DNA from: Darksidea phi | Lineage: Eukaryota > Ascomycota > Dothideomycetes > Pleosporales > Lentitheciaceae | Assembly: GCA_030770425.1 (NCBI GenBank) | Contig: JASJFT010000008.1 | Span: 454,341-518,340 of the forward strand | Length of the DNA stretch: 64,000 bases | Reading direction: 5' to 3' | Part shown: one piece after another, positions 45,012-57,136 of the stretch | Position numbering within the stretch: position 1 is the stretch's first letter | Layout: each line of letters opens with the position of its first letter | Program-made: the position numbers and the translations under genes | Notes under the pieces: generated by a model | Databases searched by the model: none | What the model was told of the DNA's origin: nothing | The model's input: only the letters and a program-made list of their open reading frames with translations

Positions 45012-47732
45012 GATTGGGAAGGGCGACGGTGGAGCGCGCCGCGAAGAAGATCGAAGGAAGCTCGAAGCTGCAAGAACACTTCGGTCCGTCTGTTTCTCCG
45101 TTAGCCTGTAGTTGGCCGAGCTGGGACAGACGCAAGATCACGTACCAACCACTCACTCACTCACTGACCGTCTCCCCGACTCTCCAATCAATATTGCTGG
45201 GTAACGTTCTTCGGCATGCTTCATTGTCCAGTGAGGATGAGCTCTCGAGGTCCCAGCGTTAGTTCCAAGAGGGGCGAACATACCAACGCACTGCAAGCAC
45301 CAGGATGCATCAGACGTCAAGCGCAGACGCCGTCACGCTGGCTAACCACGCCGATCGCGTCGAAATGTCGCAAAAGACATCCAAACAAGGGCCAGGGCTC
45401 AGAGGTGCAGCCCAGTGCGGGCCGTCAAGGGCGGTACCACGCTCTATCTTGTACACCCGTATCCCGGCCGCTATTGGTAACCCGCTACGTATACTGCAGC
45501 GCCGGCAGCTTTCAGCACCACCGTCGCCATGCCCGCCGACTGTTGGATCGACAGTCGCGGAAGGTCTTCCAGCAACTGACAGGGCAGGACTGGAAGATCT
45601 GCTCGTTACGTGGTCGCTGCTGCGGCGTCCCCATTCTGGAAGAGCCACCCACCATAAATCGATGGCTGATTGCCATGCCTTGGCGATACCTCTCAGCCTA
45701 TCATCTCGTCTGCAGTACTCCACGCATCTACTGCTGTTTGCCTAGGTCTCGGCAGTTTGTTCTTCAGCAATCTCCCAGATCATAGTTCAAGGCTAGGCCC
45801 AAGGCTTGCGATTGCTTTCGCATGGCTGATGTCCTGAACATCGGTTGCGAGACTGCGTCACAGCATGAGCTACGAATCCGCACCGGTCGCACCATCACCC
45901 TGCGATTACGGAGCTGCGAAGCGCAAGTGGCTCGCTCTTGTCCAACTTGTCCGAGTTGCGTTTGTGTAGTGGATTTTTTCGCCACAGCAAAGAAAACCAG
46001 AGCTGCAACGAGTACTGCATCCAGGAATGTGGGTCTCTGGACGATGTTGCGAGCCCATCACAAACTCCGTGGCGTTCTCACCAGGCACGAGGAACGCCAG
46101 CACGTTATTAAGAATATCAGAAATCGTCTTCGAATTCCAAAGACAGGTAATAGTACTGGGGAACAAAGCTCGATTGTCAGGGATAAAAAGTTTGCTACCT
46201 CTCTTAGCGTCATCCGCTTTGATGTGGGAAACTGGAGTCTCTTACAACTGACTGTAACGTATGCAGTCTTCATTTTCTTTGGTAGCCAAGGCTTTGCATG
46301 CACGGTAATCCCTGAACCGACAAGGTAGCACACCATCGTTTGCTACCTCAACGTCTGCGTCTCCCACGCAGGCTTGTCTGAATGAGCGGAATCCCTGCTT
46401 GTGTTACCCCTGCTCTGGCCAAAACTGAGAAACAGACCAAAGGGCTCTTCTTCAAGGCTTCCACCCTCCCGGCGGAAGACACCCCCGCGGCAGCACCCGT
46501 CACCTGCTTCGCCTACACCGACTGTGCTAGCTGAGGCCACCATCAGATCTGCACGCAGGGCCGCACGGCCAAGCACTCTATTAGCGCGTTGCTTCTTGTT
46601 CCATCAACCTACCGGGGCATGCATGAATGTCGTGGTTATATCTTCCCCACGACTCCGCGGGACGCACAAGACGCAAATTAGACGTCGCTGGGTCTACCTA
46701 GCGGGCAGATGCGTCGTCGTGGCTTGTTCTCAAACATTCGATTTCCACGTTTGCTCCGGCCAATCCACTTACGCCCCAGATCTGCAACAACCTGACCACC
46801 CCCTCCCCCCATATGTACAATGCACGGATCGTTTTGAGGCTATGTTCGCATTTGGCTCACCGCTCAACATCACATCGTGCCTGACGGCGACTGCCACAGC
46901 AGCCATCAACACGTGCCATATTTCCCGTCTCCCCGGGTGCCACGGTGCATTTGGCAAACAACCAATCAGTGCATGGGCTCCAGCGTGTCTCGCAGCTCTC
47001 TCCTAGAACAGCTCAGTTGGCCAAAGCTGTGTTTGCGTTTTTTAGAGATTTGTCGCTGCCTCACTCCAATGTGAGTGTCGAATAGCTCGCTATAGCAGCT
47101 ATACTATAGCGTTGCCACCATCGGAACTCGTAGATGGTGGCACTTCATAACAGATCAGTCGTAACCTGAATGCAGCGTGGAGAACACCACAATCTACTTT
47201 GTGTAAGGTAGCACATTCTTCGCTTTCGGCGGCCGGAGCGATGTACATCTGGCCTACAAGCCTGTGGGTATTATGTCGCAACACTTTGGGCACAACATGC
47301 AGCAATCCGCCTCAGGAGACACAAAGCCGCAGGCTCTGCAAACACCGAAACTGAACTTCTGCAACACTTGACCCTTAAGATACATTCTCGTTCCACCACG
47401 TCGACCCCGTAGCAAGCGCTTCTCGAGCGTGGCTGCACCTTTAGGTCTATTACTCGTTTCCAACTATAAATACATCATCCCGTGTTGATTCTTTGTGGTA
47501 TTGTCTACTTTTCTTGACCCTTTACACGGAGCGTCTTGCTGGAAAGCGATCCAATTACGCGACGAATTAGGCATCAATCTCGAGGCGATCACATTTCGAA
47601 TTGAGACATCCATTCTAGTCGTTCTGGTGTTTAGCAAACAATCGGTGCGTCACAACTGCAGCACCACTGCATTCTCTGTTCTACACCTAACTTCGGAAAT
47701 GTCTAAGACTCTTCATAGGCAGCCTTCCCATC
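45012..47732. other. 2.7-kb intergenic region
   Basis: Open frames up to ~200 codons occur on both strands (45310..45723 minus, 45822..46328 plus, 46401..47006 plus), but they lack domains, signal peptides or splice partners. The last ~250 bp form the upstream region of the Zn2Cys6 gene at 47733. Confidence 0.4.
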
Positions 47733-49193
47733 ATGAGACTCCCAGCCGGTCACCGATACGCCCAGGATCCTATCCATTTTCCACCAGGCTATCATTACAA
47801 CGAGCGCAATATCCCACTTGCCAGCACTAATGGCACGAGGCCCGACCCCCGCGGGGATATAGCAGGCGGCCTAGTTGGCGGTCCAAGGCCGCGAAGCAGC
47901 TTGGAACGAGAAAACGCGGACAGCGGTCAGGCAAGACGGCGAATTACCATAGCTTGTGCTCGATGCAGGAAGCGTAAGATACGCTGCAGTGGAGATCTGG
48001 GCGACGGCAATGGATGTTCCAGTTGCAGGTCGGCCGGGGTGGAACCCGCAGTTTGTCGATTTCATCGAGTTGGAGATGTCGGTATCACCAGCGTCACCAA
48101 CTTGGCGTCCTCACACGCCAGGATGCCACTATACAACGCGGCAAATGACCCTCTATTCCATTACACCAGGCTCCACCCATATCCGCAAGCATGGGCAGTC
48201 CCTTACCCCGAGGACACATCGCCGGTCGAGACGTATAGCTTGGATCCGCCCTATCTGCCCAACCAAGGTACGATGGTAGGCGCTCACTCATACGGATCGA
48301 ACTATCGGTGGAGCCAGACTGGTGGCAGACCCTATCAAGGCGGATCGGCGTCCTATATGGACAACGAGCCCATCTCAGCGTATGAACCGCAGGGCCTGCC
48401 CTGCACACAAGCCAACACCCGCAGTGCGCCCTCCGAGGCTATCTCGCCCCTCAACATGGCCGCACTTCGGTTGTCCTTACCCGGAGGATCTCGTTCACGG
48501 GAAATTCGTTCGTCGGACCAGGCTGTTCCCCGGCGACAGCTACCAATCCCGCTACCCAGCGCCGCACAAAACTCAAGGAACGACTTAGACCAGCTGCATG
48601 ATCAGCAGCTTCGCTCTGTTCAGAATATGGACAGATCTGCGCGTGCAAGTGTTGGCGAATTCCCGAGGTTGGCATTGCCGTTTAATGGGGGTGGTGGAGT
48701 TCAGAGTACTGCGGCCACGGATACGCCTGCGCCGAGTCTTGCTACACAGGCCGCTGCGTCTGCGCCCGTGTCCGGCCCCACAGACGATTCAATGGGCTGT
48801 CTGCCTATTACCCCATCAGTCAGCGGAGAGACCGCCCCAAGTGCCAATGCTTCAAATCAGCTCAAATTTAGCACTTCCACCCTTCTCGATGCCATGCCGG
48901 CACCGGCCCTTCCTCCCCAATACTCTAATTTCCGCAACTACAGCCTGCCAACGTCTTCGTCAACAGAGACCTCGCATACCGATTTGTATAGCTTCAGCCC
49001 CGACGTCAAACGCTACTCGGGGGGTGCTTCATCAAACGACTCTGCTCTCGTGAGCGGCCACCGGTACACGCCACTGAGCCAGAGCCAACCCCAGCATCAG
49101 CAAAGCTTGGATGGTCTTCGACGGAACTCGTCCGGCGCCAGAGCAGAGCCGGCTCATCCTGCTTCTATGTCGCACCTCGGTCGTAGTTACTGA
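47733..49193 (+). CDS. Zn2Cys6-domain protein, probable transcription factor
   Basis: A single exon of 486 aa from the ATG at 47733. The zinc cluster is at about 75-110 (IACARCRKRKIRC, then CSSC and a final Cys in the AVCRFH context). The spacing between third and fourth Cys is nine residues, longer than the standard six. No Fungal_trans middle homology region is present. The remaining ~370 residues are disordered and rich in Ser, Pro, Gln and Tyr. This short architecture (N-terminal cluster plus long disordered tail) is a common class of uncharacterised ascomycete regulators. Nuclear role and targets are inferred only from the zinc cluster. Confidence 0.85.
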   Translation: MRLPAGHRYAQDPIHFPPGYHYNERNIPLASTNGTRPDPRGDIAGGLVGGPRPRSSLERENADSGQARRRITIACARCRKRKIRCSGDLGDGNGCSSCRSAGVEPAVCRFHRVGDVGITSVTNLASSHARMPLYNAANDPLFHYTRLHPYPQAWAVPYPEDTSPVETYSLDPPYLPNQGTMVGAHSYGSNYRWSQTGGRPYQGGSASYMDNEPISAYEPQGLPCTQANTRSAPSEAISPLNMAALRLSLPGGSRSREIRSSDQAVPRRQLPIPLPSAAQNSRNDLDQLHDQQLRSVQNMDRSARASVGEFPRLALPFNGGGGVQSTAATDTPAPSLATQAAASAPVSGPTDDSMGCLPITPSVSGETAPSANASNQLKFSTSTLLDAMPAPALPPQYSNFRNYSLPTSSSTETSHTDLYSFSPDVKRYSGGASSNDSALVSGHRYTPLSQSQPQHQQSLDGLRRNSSGARAEPAHPASMSHLGRSY

Positions 49194-50997
49194 TTCGCCT
49201 TCGGTCGGCCACTTGGTTCTTTCTACACCAACACTTGAGCCTTTATCTACTTCGCATCAGTACGGCTTCTTCTCGGCGTACGATACAGCTATGCATCACC
49301 AGGTTGGCACGCTCAATCGCATCTCTTGCCTACACCGAACGCTACACTCTCCTAATTTGAAAACGCGCACAGCTCAGAACTAAATTTCGTCCTTTCACAA
49401 CTTCGTTGCCGCGTCGATAAGCTTCAAGGGCGTCGGCTACACCGGCGTAATACATCGGATCTAATACGGCGCAATCGAACTTGGGGCCATCCTATTACTC
49501 GCATCAGGGGGCACCAAAAAGGCACCATTGAATTTGCATGGCAGGGCGTCGCGTCCTCATTTCTCGGTCGCGGTACTCATCGGCAAGGTCAACATTCCTC
49601 TTTGTACCGCATTTCGGCTCAAAGTATCTCATTGCCACTTTCCTCGCACTATTATCTCGCGTCCCTTTTTGCTGCATCCGCAGCTTGAGATATTTCCTCA
49701 ACTCACTGTCCCTTCCGAGCACCCCACATCAGATATGTAATGAAGCGCGCCGCTCCTTTGTGTTCTCGGTTACTGTATAACACATTCTTACCCCCGTATC
49801 TGGTACCTACCCTATTCCTTCCTTTGTAGAAAGGCATTTATTCAACTATCATGGCTTATTCACTCGATTTCTTCTCATTCACGCGCTTTCCACCGCACGC
49901 CTCTACCCATCATCCTGGACCTTGTAGTGCAGATACAGGGAGGGCAGTAAAGAGCGGGCTCACGTGGGTTGCGGTGGAACCATCAGAAGGCATCATGTAC
50001 ACCACCAAGAAACTTCTGTACGGATACTTTGGGCGGTTGCCTTGTGCGCACGGGTCGACTGGAGGAATATCGATTAAAAATCGTATGCTTTTGTGCAAAC
50101 ATGTCGCTTTCCAATAAGGAAGGTGTCAAGCCCTTCTTCGCGGTGATGGTGTGAAAGGCTGGACTTCGTGCATGTGCAGAACTATCGTATGCTATGTCGT
50201 CCAAACAAACATTTCTCTCGCCCCAGCTCTACTTTTCCCGTCCAATCTACATCGCCGATCCACACCACGCTCGTTCTCCAACCCCCCCTCGCCCATTCTT
50301 CCCTTCAAATCGCGCAATGTGCACAACATCCACGGCTCCACATCTCGCCCACCCACCAACGCCCCGTCCAACCACAACGTACCTAAAAGGCATATTGCTT
50401 GTTTCATCTGCGCAGATCGATATTACGACTGCACGTCGTCCGCTTCTAGATGCGCGTGCAGGTTTATCTGCAGGGATTTTGCCGTGAGGTGTCATTGGGG
50501 AAACGGTGCTCTGAAGAGAAAAGTGGGGCGGAGGTCACGCCCGTGGACAGGTAATGCTACGTGGGAAGGGGCCTGGCATGGGGGATGCGGACCGTGGCTG
50601 GGGCTGGGGATTTTGTGGAACGGTGTGATCATTTTTGTTGTGCTACCGGGAGAGAAGAGTGGTGGGGGGCGGTGTGTATGACGATGAAAATATAGGTGGA
50701 CGTGCATGGTGAACACGAAGGCTGGCTTTGTGGGGGCCGGGTAGATGCGACTAGAACGATGAGAAGTACATGGAAAGCTGGTGGCAGATGACAAGCTGCA
50801 TTCTTTAATTTAGCAAGATGCATGTAGCTATTCCGAAAACGTCGTCGTCAACTGCATCAACCATGCCGAAAAGTCCTTGCGCTACAGGCGCATCAAGACA
50901 GTATGTATCGCAGATATCTCACACATTCTGCTAGAAAACCCACCAGGGTTAAGATCCCTAAACAAGTTCCACATGCCCCATCCGGAATAGCAAATAT
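49194..50997. other. 1.8-kb convergent spacer
   Basis: This lies between the 3' ends of the Zn2Cys6 gene (+) and the Ser-rich gene (-). The 176-codon open frame at 50151..50681 has many Cys and Trp but no signal peptide, domain or splice structure and overlaps other frames, so it is not called. Confidence 0.4.
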
Positions 50998-53126
50998 CTA
51001 GTGGTGCTGGAACAATGCCCCAACCCACTCATATCCAGTGACTTGGCCAACACCGTCCCTTAATTCGTTCGTAATACGGTCAACGAAGGTGATATCCGCA
51101 CTCGTCAACATGACGTCGGCTCGACCGTAGATGGCGACGAGCAGCTGCTCATTCACATTGCGCCACGCTACCTCAAAGGATGAGAGTGAATTCAACTCGA
51201 CGATAGGTAGCTGAGCTCCTCGGGCGCGGGTCCGCTCGAGAGATTGCTTCATGTATGCTTCGGTGACAACCTTGTGCAGGTTCCTGAGCGAGCCTGTTCC
51301 ACCCGCCGCAGTTGAGCTGGGAACACTGGGAAACTGGGAAAGGTCAACCGATGCGACAGAATCATGTTTTGGTGATGCGCCAGTGAAAGTTCCGACATTG
51401 TTGCTCGACGAATTTCGAACCCGCAAGTTGCTCGGTCCAACCCGTCGACTGAACTCATTCAGGCCCCCAATATCTAAAGGGCGACGTCCGCGAGAGGGAC
51501 TTGTAGTCAAGGAAGTAGCTCGGCTATGACTTAGATCACCTTGAGCACGAGCAGTCGGGAAAAGAAAGGCCTCGCTCTCATAGCTGCGAAGTGGAAGCGG
51601 GCGGTGGAATGCGCTCTTTACCCCGAAATTGGGAGGACGAGCTGCGCGACGAGCTTGAGCTACAGGCCGACGTTGAGCTGGCGTTGACGTGGGGTTGAGC
51701 GTGAGGTTCAAGGGACGAGATCGCGGGCTTGTGAGCTTATAGCCGGGCTGTGGCTGGCTTTTGCTCATGTCGAAGCTTGAACTATCTACCGATGGCTCGC
51801 CGTTCATGTCGGGCACATAGTGCGAATTGTCTCCGAAGGTGTCTTTGTTTGCGCCTGTAATTTCCACGCCGCTCTCTTCGAAGACTGAGCCTGTGTCCAA
51901 CTCAGCCGGCCCGCCGAACTCAGAACTTGGATATGCACTCTGGGCCATTGGAGAGTTGCTTTCTGACTCTGCTAGTTCATGTGGCTCTAGCTCATAACGC
52001 GGATGCCGTTCGTTGAAGCCATCGCGGTGAAGGATATCGTTTGAGGAATTGTATCGCCCAGACAGTTCATTCGAGGCATCAGACGTTCCCACCCTCTCAT
52101 CGGCATGCCCATGGACCGACGGGATCGGGCGGGCTTCCCCAGCGGGTGCGTTGTGACTGCCTTGAGCCGTAGAGTCGAGGAAGATACTACCAGAGCAAGC
52201 AAACCGCGGAGTCGTCTGAGCACGAACAGGCGTCGAGAGAGAGCGGAGCATCGATTCAGCAGGCGCGGAGTTCGGACCCCGAGACCTTATGTTCAGAGGT
52301 GCAGGCCGGTCCGGCGTGTCCGGGGGATATTCGCGTTTCGAAGACAAGGTAGAGCGACTGATACTCTCAGTGGAGCTTGCAACCTGTTCTTTAACACCGC
52401 CTGTGGTAAGAGGCTCCGACCTTGTGGGCCATGGTGATCGTGGTCGCAGCGGCAAGGAAGCTTGACGAGCTCGAAGGATGTTCTGGATTTTAGGGTCCAT
52501 GACAGGCGATGCTCTGTGGACCTGGGCGTCAGACTGGGTTCTCAAGAGGGCACTAACGCTAGAAAGCTTGGATAGAGACCTGGTGAGGAAAGGTGGAGAT
52601 GCACGCTTGTGCGGGCGTGCCTTTTCCTCACTTGGTGACTCGGGAAGGCAGTCGCACTCTTCTCCAGTATGCGAGTCTTCGTATTCGTACCTGGGCCTTA
52701 GATGATAGGTATCTTCAACCAATTTTCGGATGCAGTCGTTTTCAATGCGACATATCGGGTACGCCTAATGGATGAAATCAGCACTTTGCACCTCACCAAA
52801 TCGCCATACGGCAAAGACCTCACCTGATCCACTCCGAGTTCGCGGATGTGCTTCTTGGCCTCCACATAGTGCTCCGGCTTCTCACAGATCCAGTAGGTGA
52901 ACAACGACATATGGACCTCGGCGATAGTGCCGTCCATGATCTCTTTCGCCAGCTCTGGAATTTGCTCCGGCTCATACGTTACATGAAATGAGTGTCGAGA
53001 GCGTCGCGTGCTTGCATCAGGCGTTTCAGGGCCCGCCATCTTGCGTAGGAGGTCCAGTGTAGAGATGCCGAAGTAAAGAATGAGCTGTAGAGGCGGGACC
53101 GAAGCCTTTAAAAGGATTAGAGCCAT
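50998..53126 (-). CDS. uncharacterised large Ser-rich protein
   Basis: Two exons joined over a 59-nt intron (52765..52823). Exon 2 is 52764..50998. Exon 1 ends at 52824, and its start is uncertain: ATGs at 53237, 53126 and 53039 give 726, 689 or 660 aa. I chose 53126, which begins MALILLKASVPPLQLILYF. The N-terminal folded part (HVTYEPEQIPELAKEIMDG, then SLFTYWICEKPEHYVEAKKH) continues across the intron as ICRIENDCIRKLVEDTYH. It is followed by ~450 residues of disordered Ser/Pro/Arg-rich sequence and a small C-terminal folded domain (LNSLSSFEVAWRNVNEQLL to EWVGALFQHH). I recognise no family. Cytosolic or nuclear unless the hydrophobic N-terminus of the longer forms is used. Confidence 0.75.
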
Positions 53127-53488
53127 GGTGAAAGACGGTGAAGGCAATACGCGATTTGAGTTACGCGTGGTGAAGCCCGCTGAATGGGGAAGTCGCGACC
53201 CTGTGGTGAAAGTTGACGACCCACCGTCATGTGACATTGCCTCTACGTACGCAGCCTTGAGCGCATAGAAAGGATCAACTGTGGAAAGATGAGAAGACTG
53301 GATGGACGGTGAGCACGAATAACCCACGAAATATTCAATTTGGCCCTAAAATACAAAACAATTCAAGGAGAGGTCGGAATACAGGATAGTGATTAAGTAG
53401 TATGGGCGAAAACAGCACTAATGTGAAGACACGAGACTCCTTATCATGCCACCGAAGTCTATCAAGATAAGGGGGTGCCTGTTTCTCT
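53127..53488. other. short spacer
   Basis: Probable upstream region of the Ser-rich gene and 3' region of the secreted-protein gene, both minus strand. The first ~110 bases may be coding if the ATG at 53237 is used. Confidence 0.4.
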
Positions 53489-54330
53489 TCACCAATCGTG
53501 TTTGCCATGGCCGTCGTGGTCGTCATGGTGATCCCAATGGTGTGGCCTCTTCCTCCAAGGATTAGCATCGATTGCCGCCAAATCTTTGTAGATGCATGGT
53601 GCCTTAGTGACACCTGCCGACGCAAAGTTCTCGTCGTGAACGAACACCTCGAACTGTCCAGTCTTGCCGTACTGGCAAAATGCCCAAGTGCCGTTTCCAG
53701 GGGAGTTGCCTTGGGTGCTAGGCCAGGTAAGGAAAGAGGAACTGGGCATCGTGCCGAGCGGGTTACGTCCGGTGTGGAAGAAATGCAGACCGATGGCCTT
53801 TGGCGGGAGCCAGCCCACCCTACTGTACTGGAACTGGCCGGTCTGCTCATTGATGTACATCTCGAGAGGGTCTTTGCTGACCTACAAGAATGGTCAACAA
53901 GCGCTCATCCTTCGTCTAGATGCATATAGGTCTGACTTACAGTGTACATGGAGGTGTCTTCGTCGACGAAGAAAGTCGCTACCGTCGGGTCCCACCACCT
54001 GTCGTAGGGGGTTGCGATCACGTTTCCTCCTGATAATCTGATGCCGTAACCCTCCAGACAGGGCTTAGGGCCATGCCCCTCCCACCAGCAGTCATCACCC
54101 GGTTGGCAATCTACGTCAGGGTCAGGCCCAACTCCGTCCCCCCCAGGGCCATGCCACTGCGAGTCGCAGCGGTCATCGACTTTCAGGTTGAAGAAAGCTG
54201 GTGACGTCGTAATCGGGTGCCATGGCTTGCGGCCGCCTTGGGCGGCAAGTTCCTCAGGGTCACGGCGCTCGATAGCATGGCCAGCGGCTGGGCCAAGCAA
54301 GGCCCAGAAGGTAACAAGATCGGCTCTCAT
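53489..54330 (-). CDS. secreted protein of unknown function (260 aa)
   Basis: Two exons (54330..53941 and 53881..53489; 59-nt intron, GTAAGT donor) encode 260 aa. The N-terminus (MRADLVTFWALLGPAAGHA) is a signal peptide, followed by a possible dibasic processing site (ERRDPEE). The body contains paired aromatic and Gly motifs (LEGYGIRLSGGNVIATPYDR, SRVGWLPPKAIG, TGQFEVFVHDENF) typical of a beta-rich fold seen in many Dothideomycete and Eurotiomycete secreted proteins without a named function. Six Cys lie in the mature part. The C-terminus is His/Asp-rich (HHWDHHDDHDGHGKH), which could bind divalent metals. Confidence 0.85.
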
Positions 54331-56422
54331 ATTGAATGAAAACCAAGGAGCGTCGACAAAAAGAGTGTGAGTGAGAGAGCGGTCGCTGGAAAGCTGAGAA
54401 GGTGGAAGCCCGGAGGAATTGAATTTATCTTGAACTGAGACGTGAGTGATCTTGTTTTGCTACAGGTAAGATCATTTCCGAGGGGAATGTAGGATAGCGC
54501 ATAATGCCTGGATTGGGCTGTTGGCCATAGGAAAACTAAGTCACGCTCTTCATTGAGGGATGTCTGGAATGAAAGATACTTGGCCTTAGAACACATCAAC
54601 AACACACTGCTGTGTCCATAGGTGTCCTAGCAGCGATCCGATCCTGTAGCCCTTAAAAGCTCAGCGTCTACGTTTTGAGCACGATGCAACCTCTTTGGAC
54701 CGAACAGGTAGCATCAAAGCATGTTGCCCGCTGGCGGACATCGGCATGGCCAGGTTGTTGTGGCCGTTAGAAAGGAGTGGAATGTTTCTCAGTCCATCGC
54801 CTCTCATTCCGGTGGTTCCTCGCCCAGCGGAATGCCTCGTTGAAGTGATTCTCTGGTACGGTAGCATTAATGGCATCGGCTCATGCGTATTCAAGAACAC
54901 GTCGTTGTCCAGGCGATGATCTCAAAACCGGTAGCTGCTAACAGCATCATGGACAAGGTGGTGACGGAGGGATGGATGATTGCAGGATGCGGAGCGGTGG
55001 GTGTCGGCAATCACGCCTTCCCGATTCGGGCTAGCTCCGGCTACGTACGCGTTTCCTTCCTAGTGTCTGGCCCTCACCACAACACGCTCCCTCCTCGCTG
55101 CGGCATCACGTCGGTGGCCGGTTGAGGCTGCTGTGCCTCTTCGCTGCATTCCGCCACCCTATGCAGCCGCCGACGCCCCATTCAACCAGTCGCGTTTGGC
55201 CTTTTTAGTGACGAGCATACCGGCGGATTGGACAACGAACATCTGCCGAGCCATGTCCAAGCATCCCATCCTTCGTCCTCGCTTTGATGATGGATGGTAA
55301 GGCTGAATGAGCGTTGTGGGGCCCCTGACTGCGCGTATCCCAGTACTGGCGCTTAACGGCGCGGTACACGAGAGGGCGAAAGCGCCGTTGATTGTCCAGC
55401 CCATTCGCGCAGTCGCGGGCATGATGCCTTGGAGCTTGGAATTTGGGTTTCGAACCAGAGGCCGCTGACCTTGAAGAGACCTCTATCGATATCAGCTGGA
55501 AATCGGCGATGGCCACTCAGAAGCAGGAAACCGTCAAGAACAGCTGGACCCGGCTTTGCGTTACCACCGGTCAGTCTCCATAGCGAAGACTGTTGTCGGG
55601 CGCGGCGCAAGTTGGATCCCTCATTGGTGACCATCCCATGTCTGGTGCTTTCTCCAGGTAGTGATCGCCACGAGCTGGAAAAGACCTGGGTGTTCACACC
55701 CTCAAAATCCGGCTTGCATGCGCTAACTGGCTAGACCCTGACATGTCGAGCCTCCCTCTAGGGGCCAGTGGGCTCAGCGGAGCAAGCAACAACTGGGCGG
55801 ATGACCTCTGTTTAGAAACAGCCGCGTTTCCGTTCTTCCAGCCGCCGCCCCGGGGCGAGCATCAACGGGATGGTCGGTGGAGCGTACTTTGGCGTGGCCA
55901 ATCACAGCACACCAGCTAAGCGCCATCCCCCCTTAACTAGGTTAGTGTGTATATACTGCGCCTCGACAGTTCACTGCTCTTGCGGCTTCGACATGCTGTT
56001 TGCCATCGTACCATTCTGCGACCGACAGCATGGAAATACGATCGTCAGGCCGATCTTGCTCCTCTATCCAAGCTACGCCGCACCCTCGCCGCTGTCATGC
56101 GTCAGGTATCGCTGACGCTGGCGTCTCGGTACGTCGTTTTCTTGCATGCATGCGTGAGCTCATATAACGCCCGTTGCCTACAGGCTGTTGAAGGTAACAC
56201 AGCTTCTGCCTGGCTCCATTTCGGCCGCTCTTTTCGTGGCGGCTCTCACCTCAGCTCGTTTCCTTGGGTTTTCCGCTTTCCTACTTGTTTCGTGGTTTTT
56301 GGCGCTTTGCTTGACACCCTTCCCTCCCTCCTAGTCTCATTAGACGCTGAAAATCGGCCCATTCGTCTTTGACTGTTTCTCATCTGTTTCGCTCGCCTAC
56401 CACCCCGCATTTTCTCAAAGCC
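54331..56422. other. 2.1-kb divergent intergenic region
   Basis: This lies between the minus-strand secreted protein and the plus-strand gene at 56423. Moderately GC-rich, so there are long overlapping spurious frames around 55160-55740. No domain, repeat or RNA recognised. Confidence 0.45.
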
Positions 56423-57136
56423 ATGAATATCAGAGCGGACTCGCCCACTTCGCATTCACGCTCTCTCTCAGCCTGCTCAGCCTATAGTGGCAATTCTCTT
56501 CTGCCCCCACCCTCGAACCACGTTGTACCTCAGTCTCCCTCAGCACTCTCCACCAAAAGCAACCGCTCTCCTCCCTTCCCAGGCATGGGTCTACCATCAT
56601 CGCCCCGTCCAGGTGAACCGCGGACTTCAATGTCCCCACCAATGTCGGCCAGGTCGTTCGGCACTTTTATCGATTCGGAGCCCTCCACTCCTGCTTATTC
56701 ACCTCGCATGGGCTCGACGTGGGACAACTCGACCTTGGTACTGCTTTCGCCCGTCTCCTCCGTTGCGTCAAGCCAAGACGAGCCAGCATGGCAGATGATG
56801 GCGCCTATCCAAAAGCCACCAAAGAAGGGGATGACCAGACACAAGGTACACCCTTCGTCGAACCGGGAAATTTCTCTTGGCGCTGCCTTGTCTTCGTGGC
56901 CGGTGACACCTGTCGTACCGGAAGTATCGAAGGAGAATTGTCCACCCGACGCAGAGGAGGAAACGGAGAAGGACGAAGAGGAGCAGAAGCCACAGGCTGC
57001 TCCGCTAGGGAGGCTGGCTACTCGGGTGAAGACTTTACTGCGGAGGAAGACAATCAACAACAAGAAGAGCGAGAAGAAGCAGAAGGGATACTACGAGTTG
57101 GATCGCGTGGAGACGACACACTGGACTGAACTGTGA
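56423..57136 (+). CDS. uncharacterised Ser/Pro-rich protein (237 aa)
   Basis: A single exon of 237 aa from the ATG at 56423. The N-terminal ~100 residues are disordered with repeated SPP/PPS and SAR/SPR units. A short motif-like middle (WDNSTLVLLSPVSSVASS) and a basic patch (KPPKKGMTRHKV) follow. An acidic stretch (DAEEETEKDEEEQ) then gives way to a very basic C-terminus (TRVKTLLRRKTINNKKSEKK) ending in ELDRVETTHWTEL. No signal peptide or enzyme motif. The charge layout suggests a nuclear or cytosolic regulatory protein, but no function can be assigned. Confidence 0.7.
   Translation: MNIRADSPTSHSRSLSACSAYSGNSLLPPPSNHVVPQSPSALSTKSNRSPPFPGMGLPSSPRPGEPRTSMSPPMSARSFGTFIDSEPSTPAYSPRMGSTWDNSTLVLLSPVSSVASSQDEPAWQMMAPIQKPPKKGMTRHKVHPSSNREISLGAALSSWPVTPVVPEVSKENCPPDAEEETEKDEEEQKPQAAPLGRLATRVKTLLRRKTINNKKSEKKQKGYYELDRVETTHWTEL

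Noticed and set aside
46401..47006. 201-codon plus-strand ORF
   Set aside because: Arg/Pro-rich composition in GC-rich DNA, no signal peptide, domain or splice context; overlaps other frames of equal quality.
50151..50681. 176-codon ORF with many Cys and Trp
   Set aside because: No signal peptide, irregular Cys spacing, overlapping frames on both strands, so a chance ORF is more likely.
55159..55740. Overlapping ORFs of 90-115 codons on both strands
   Set aside because: No domain or conserved start; consistent with random open frames.
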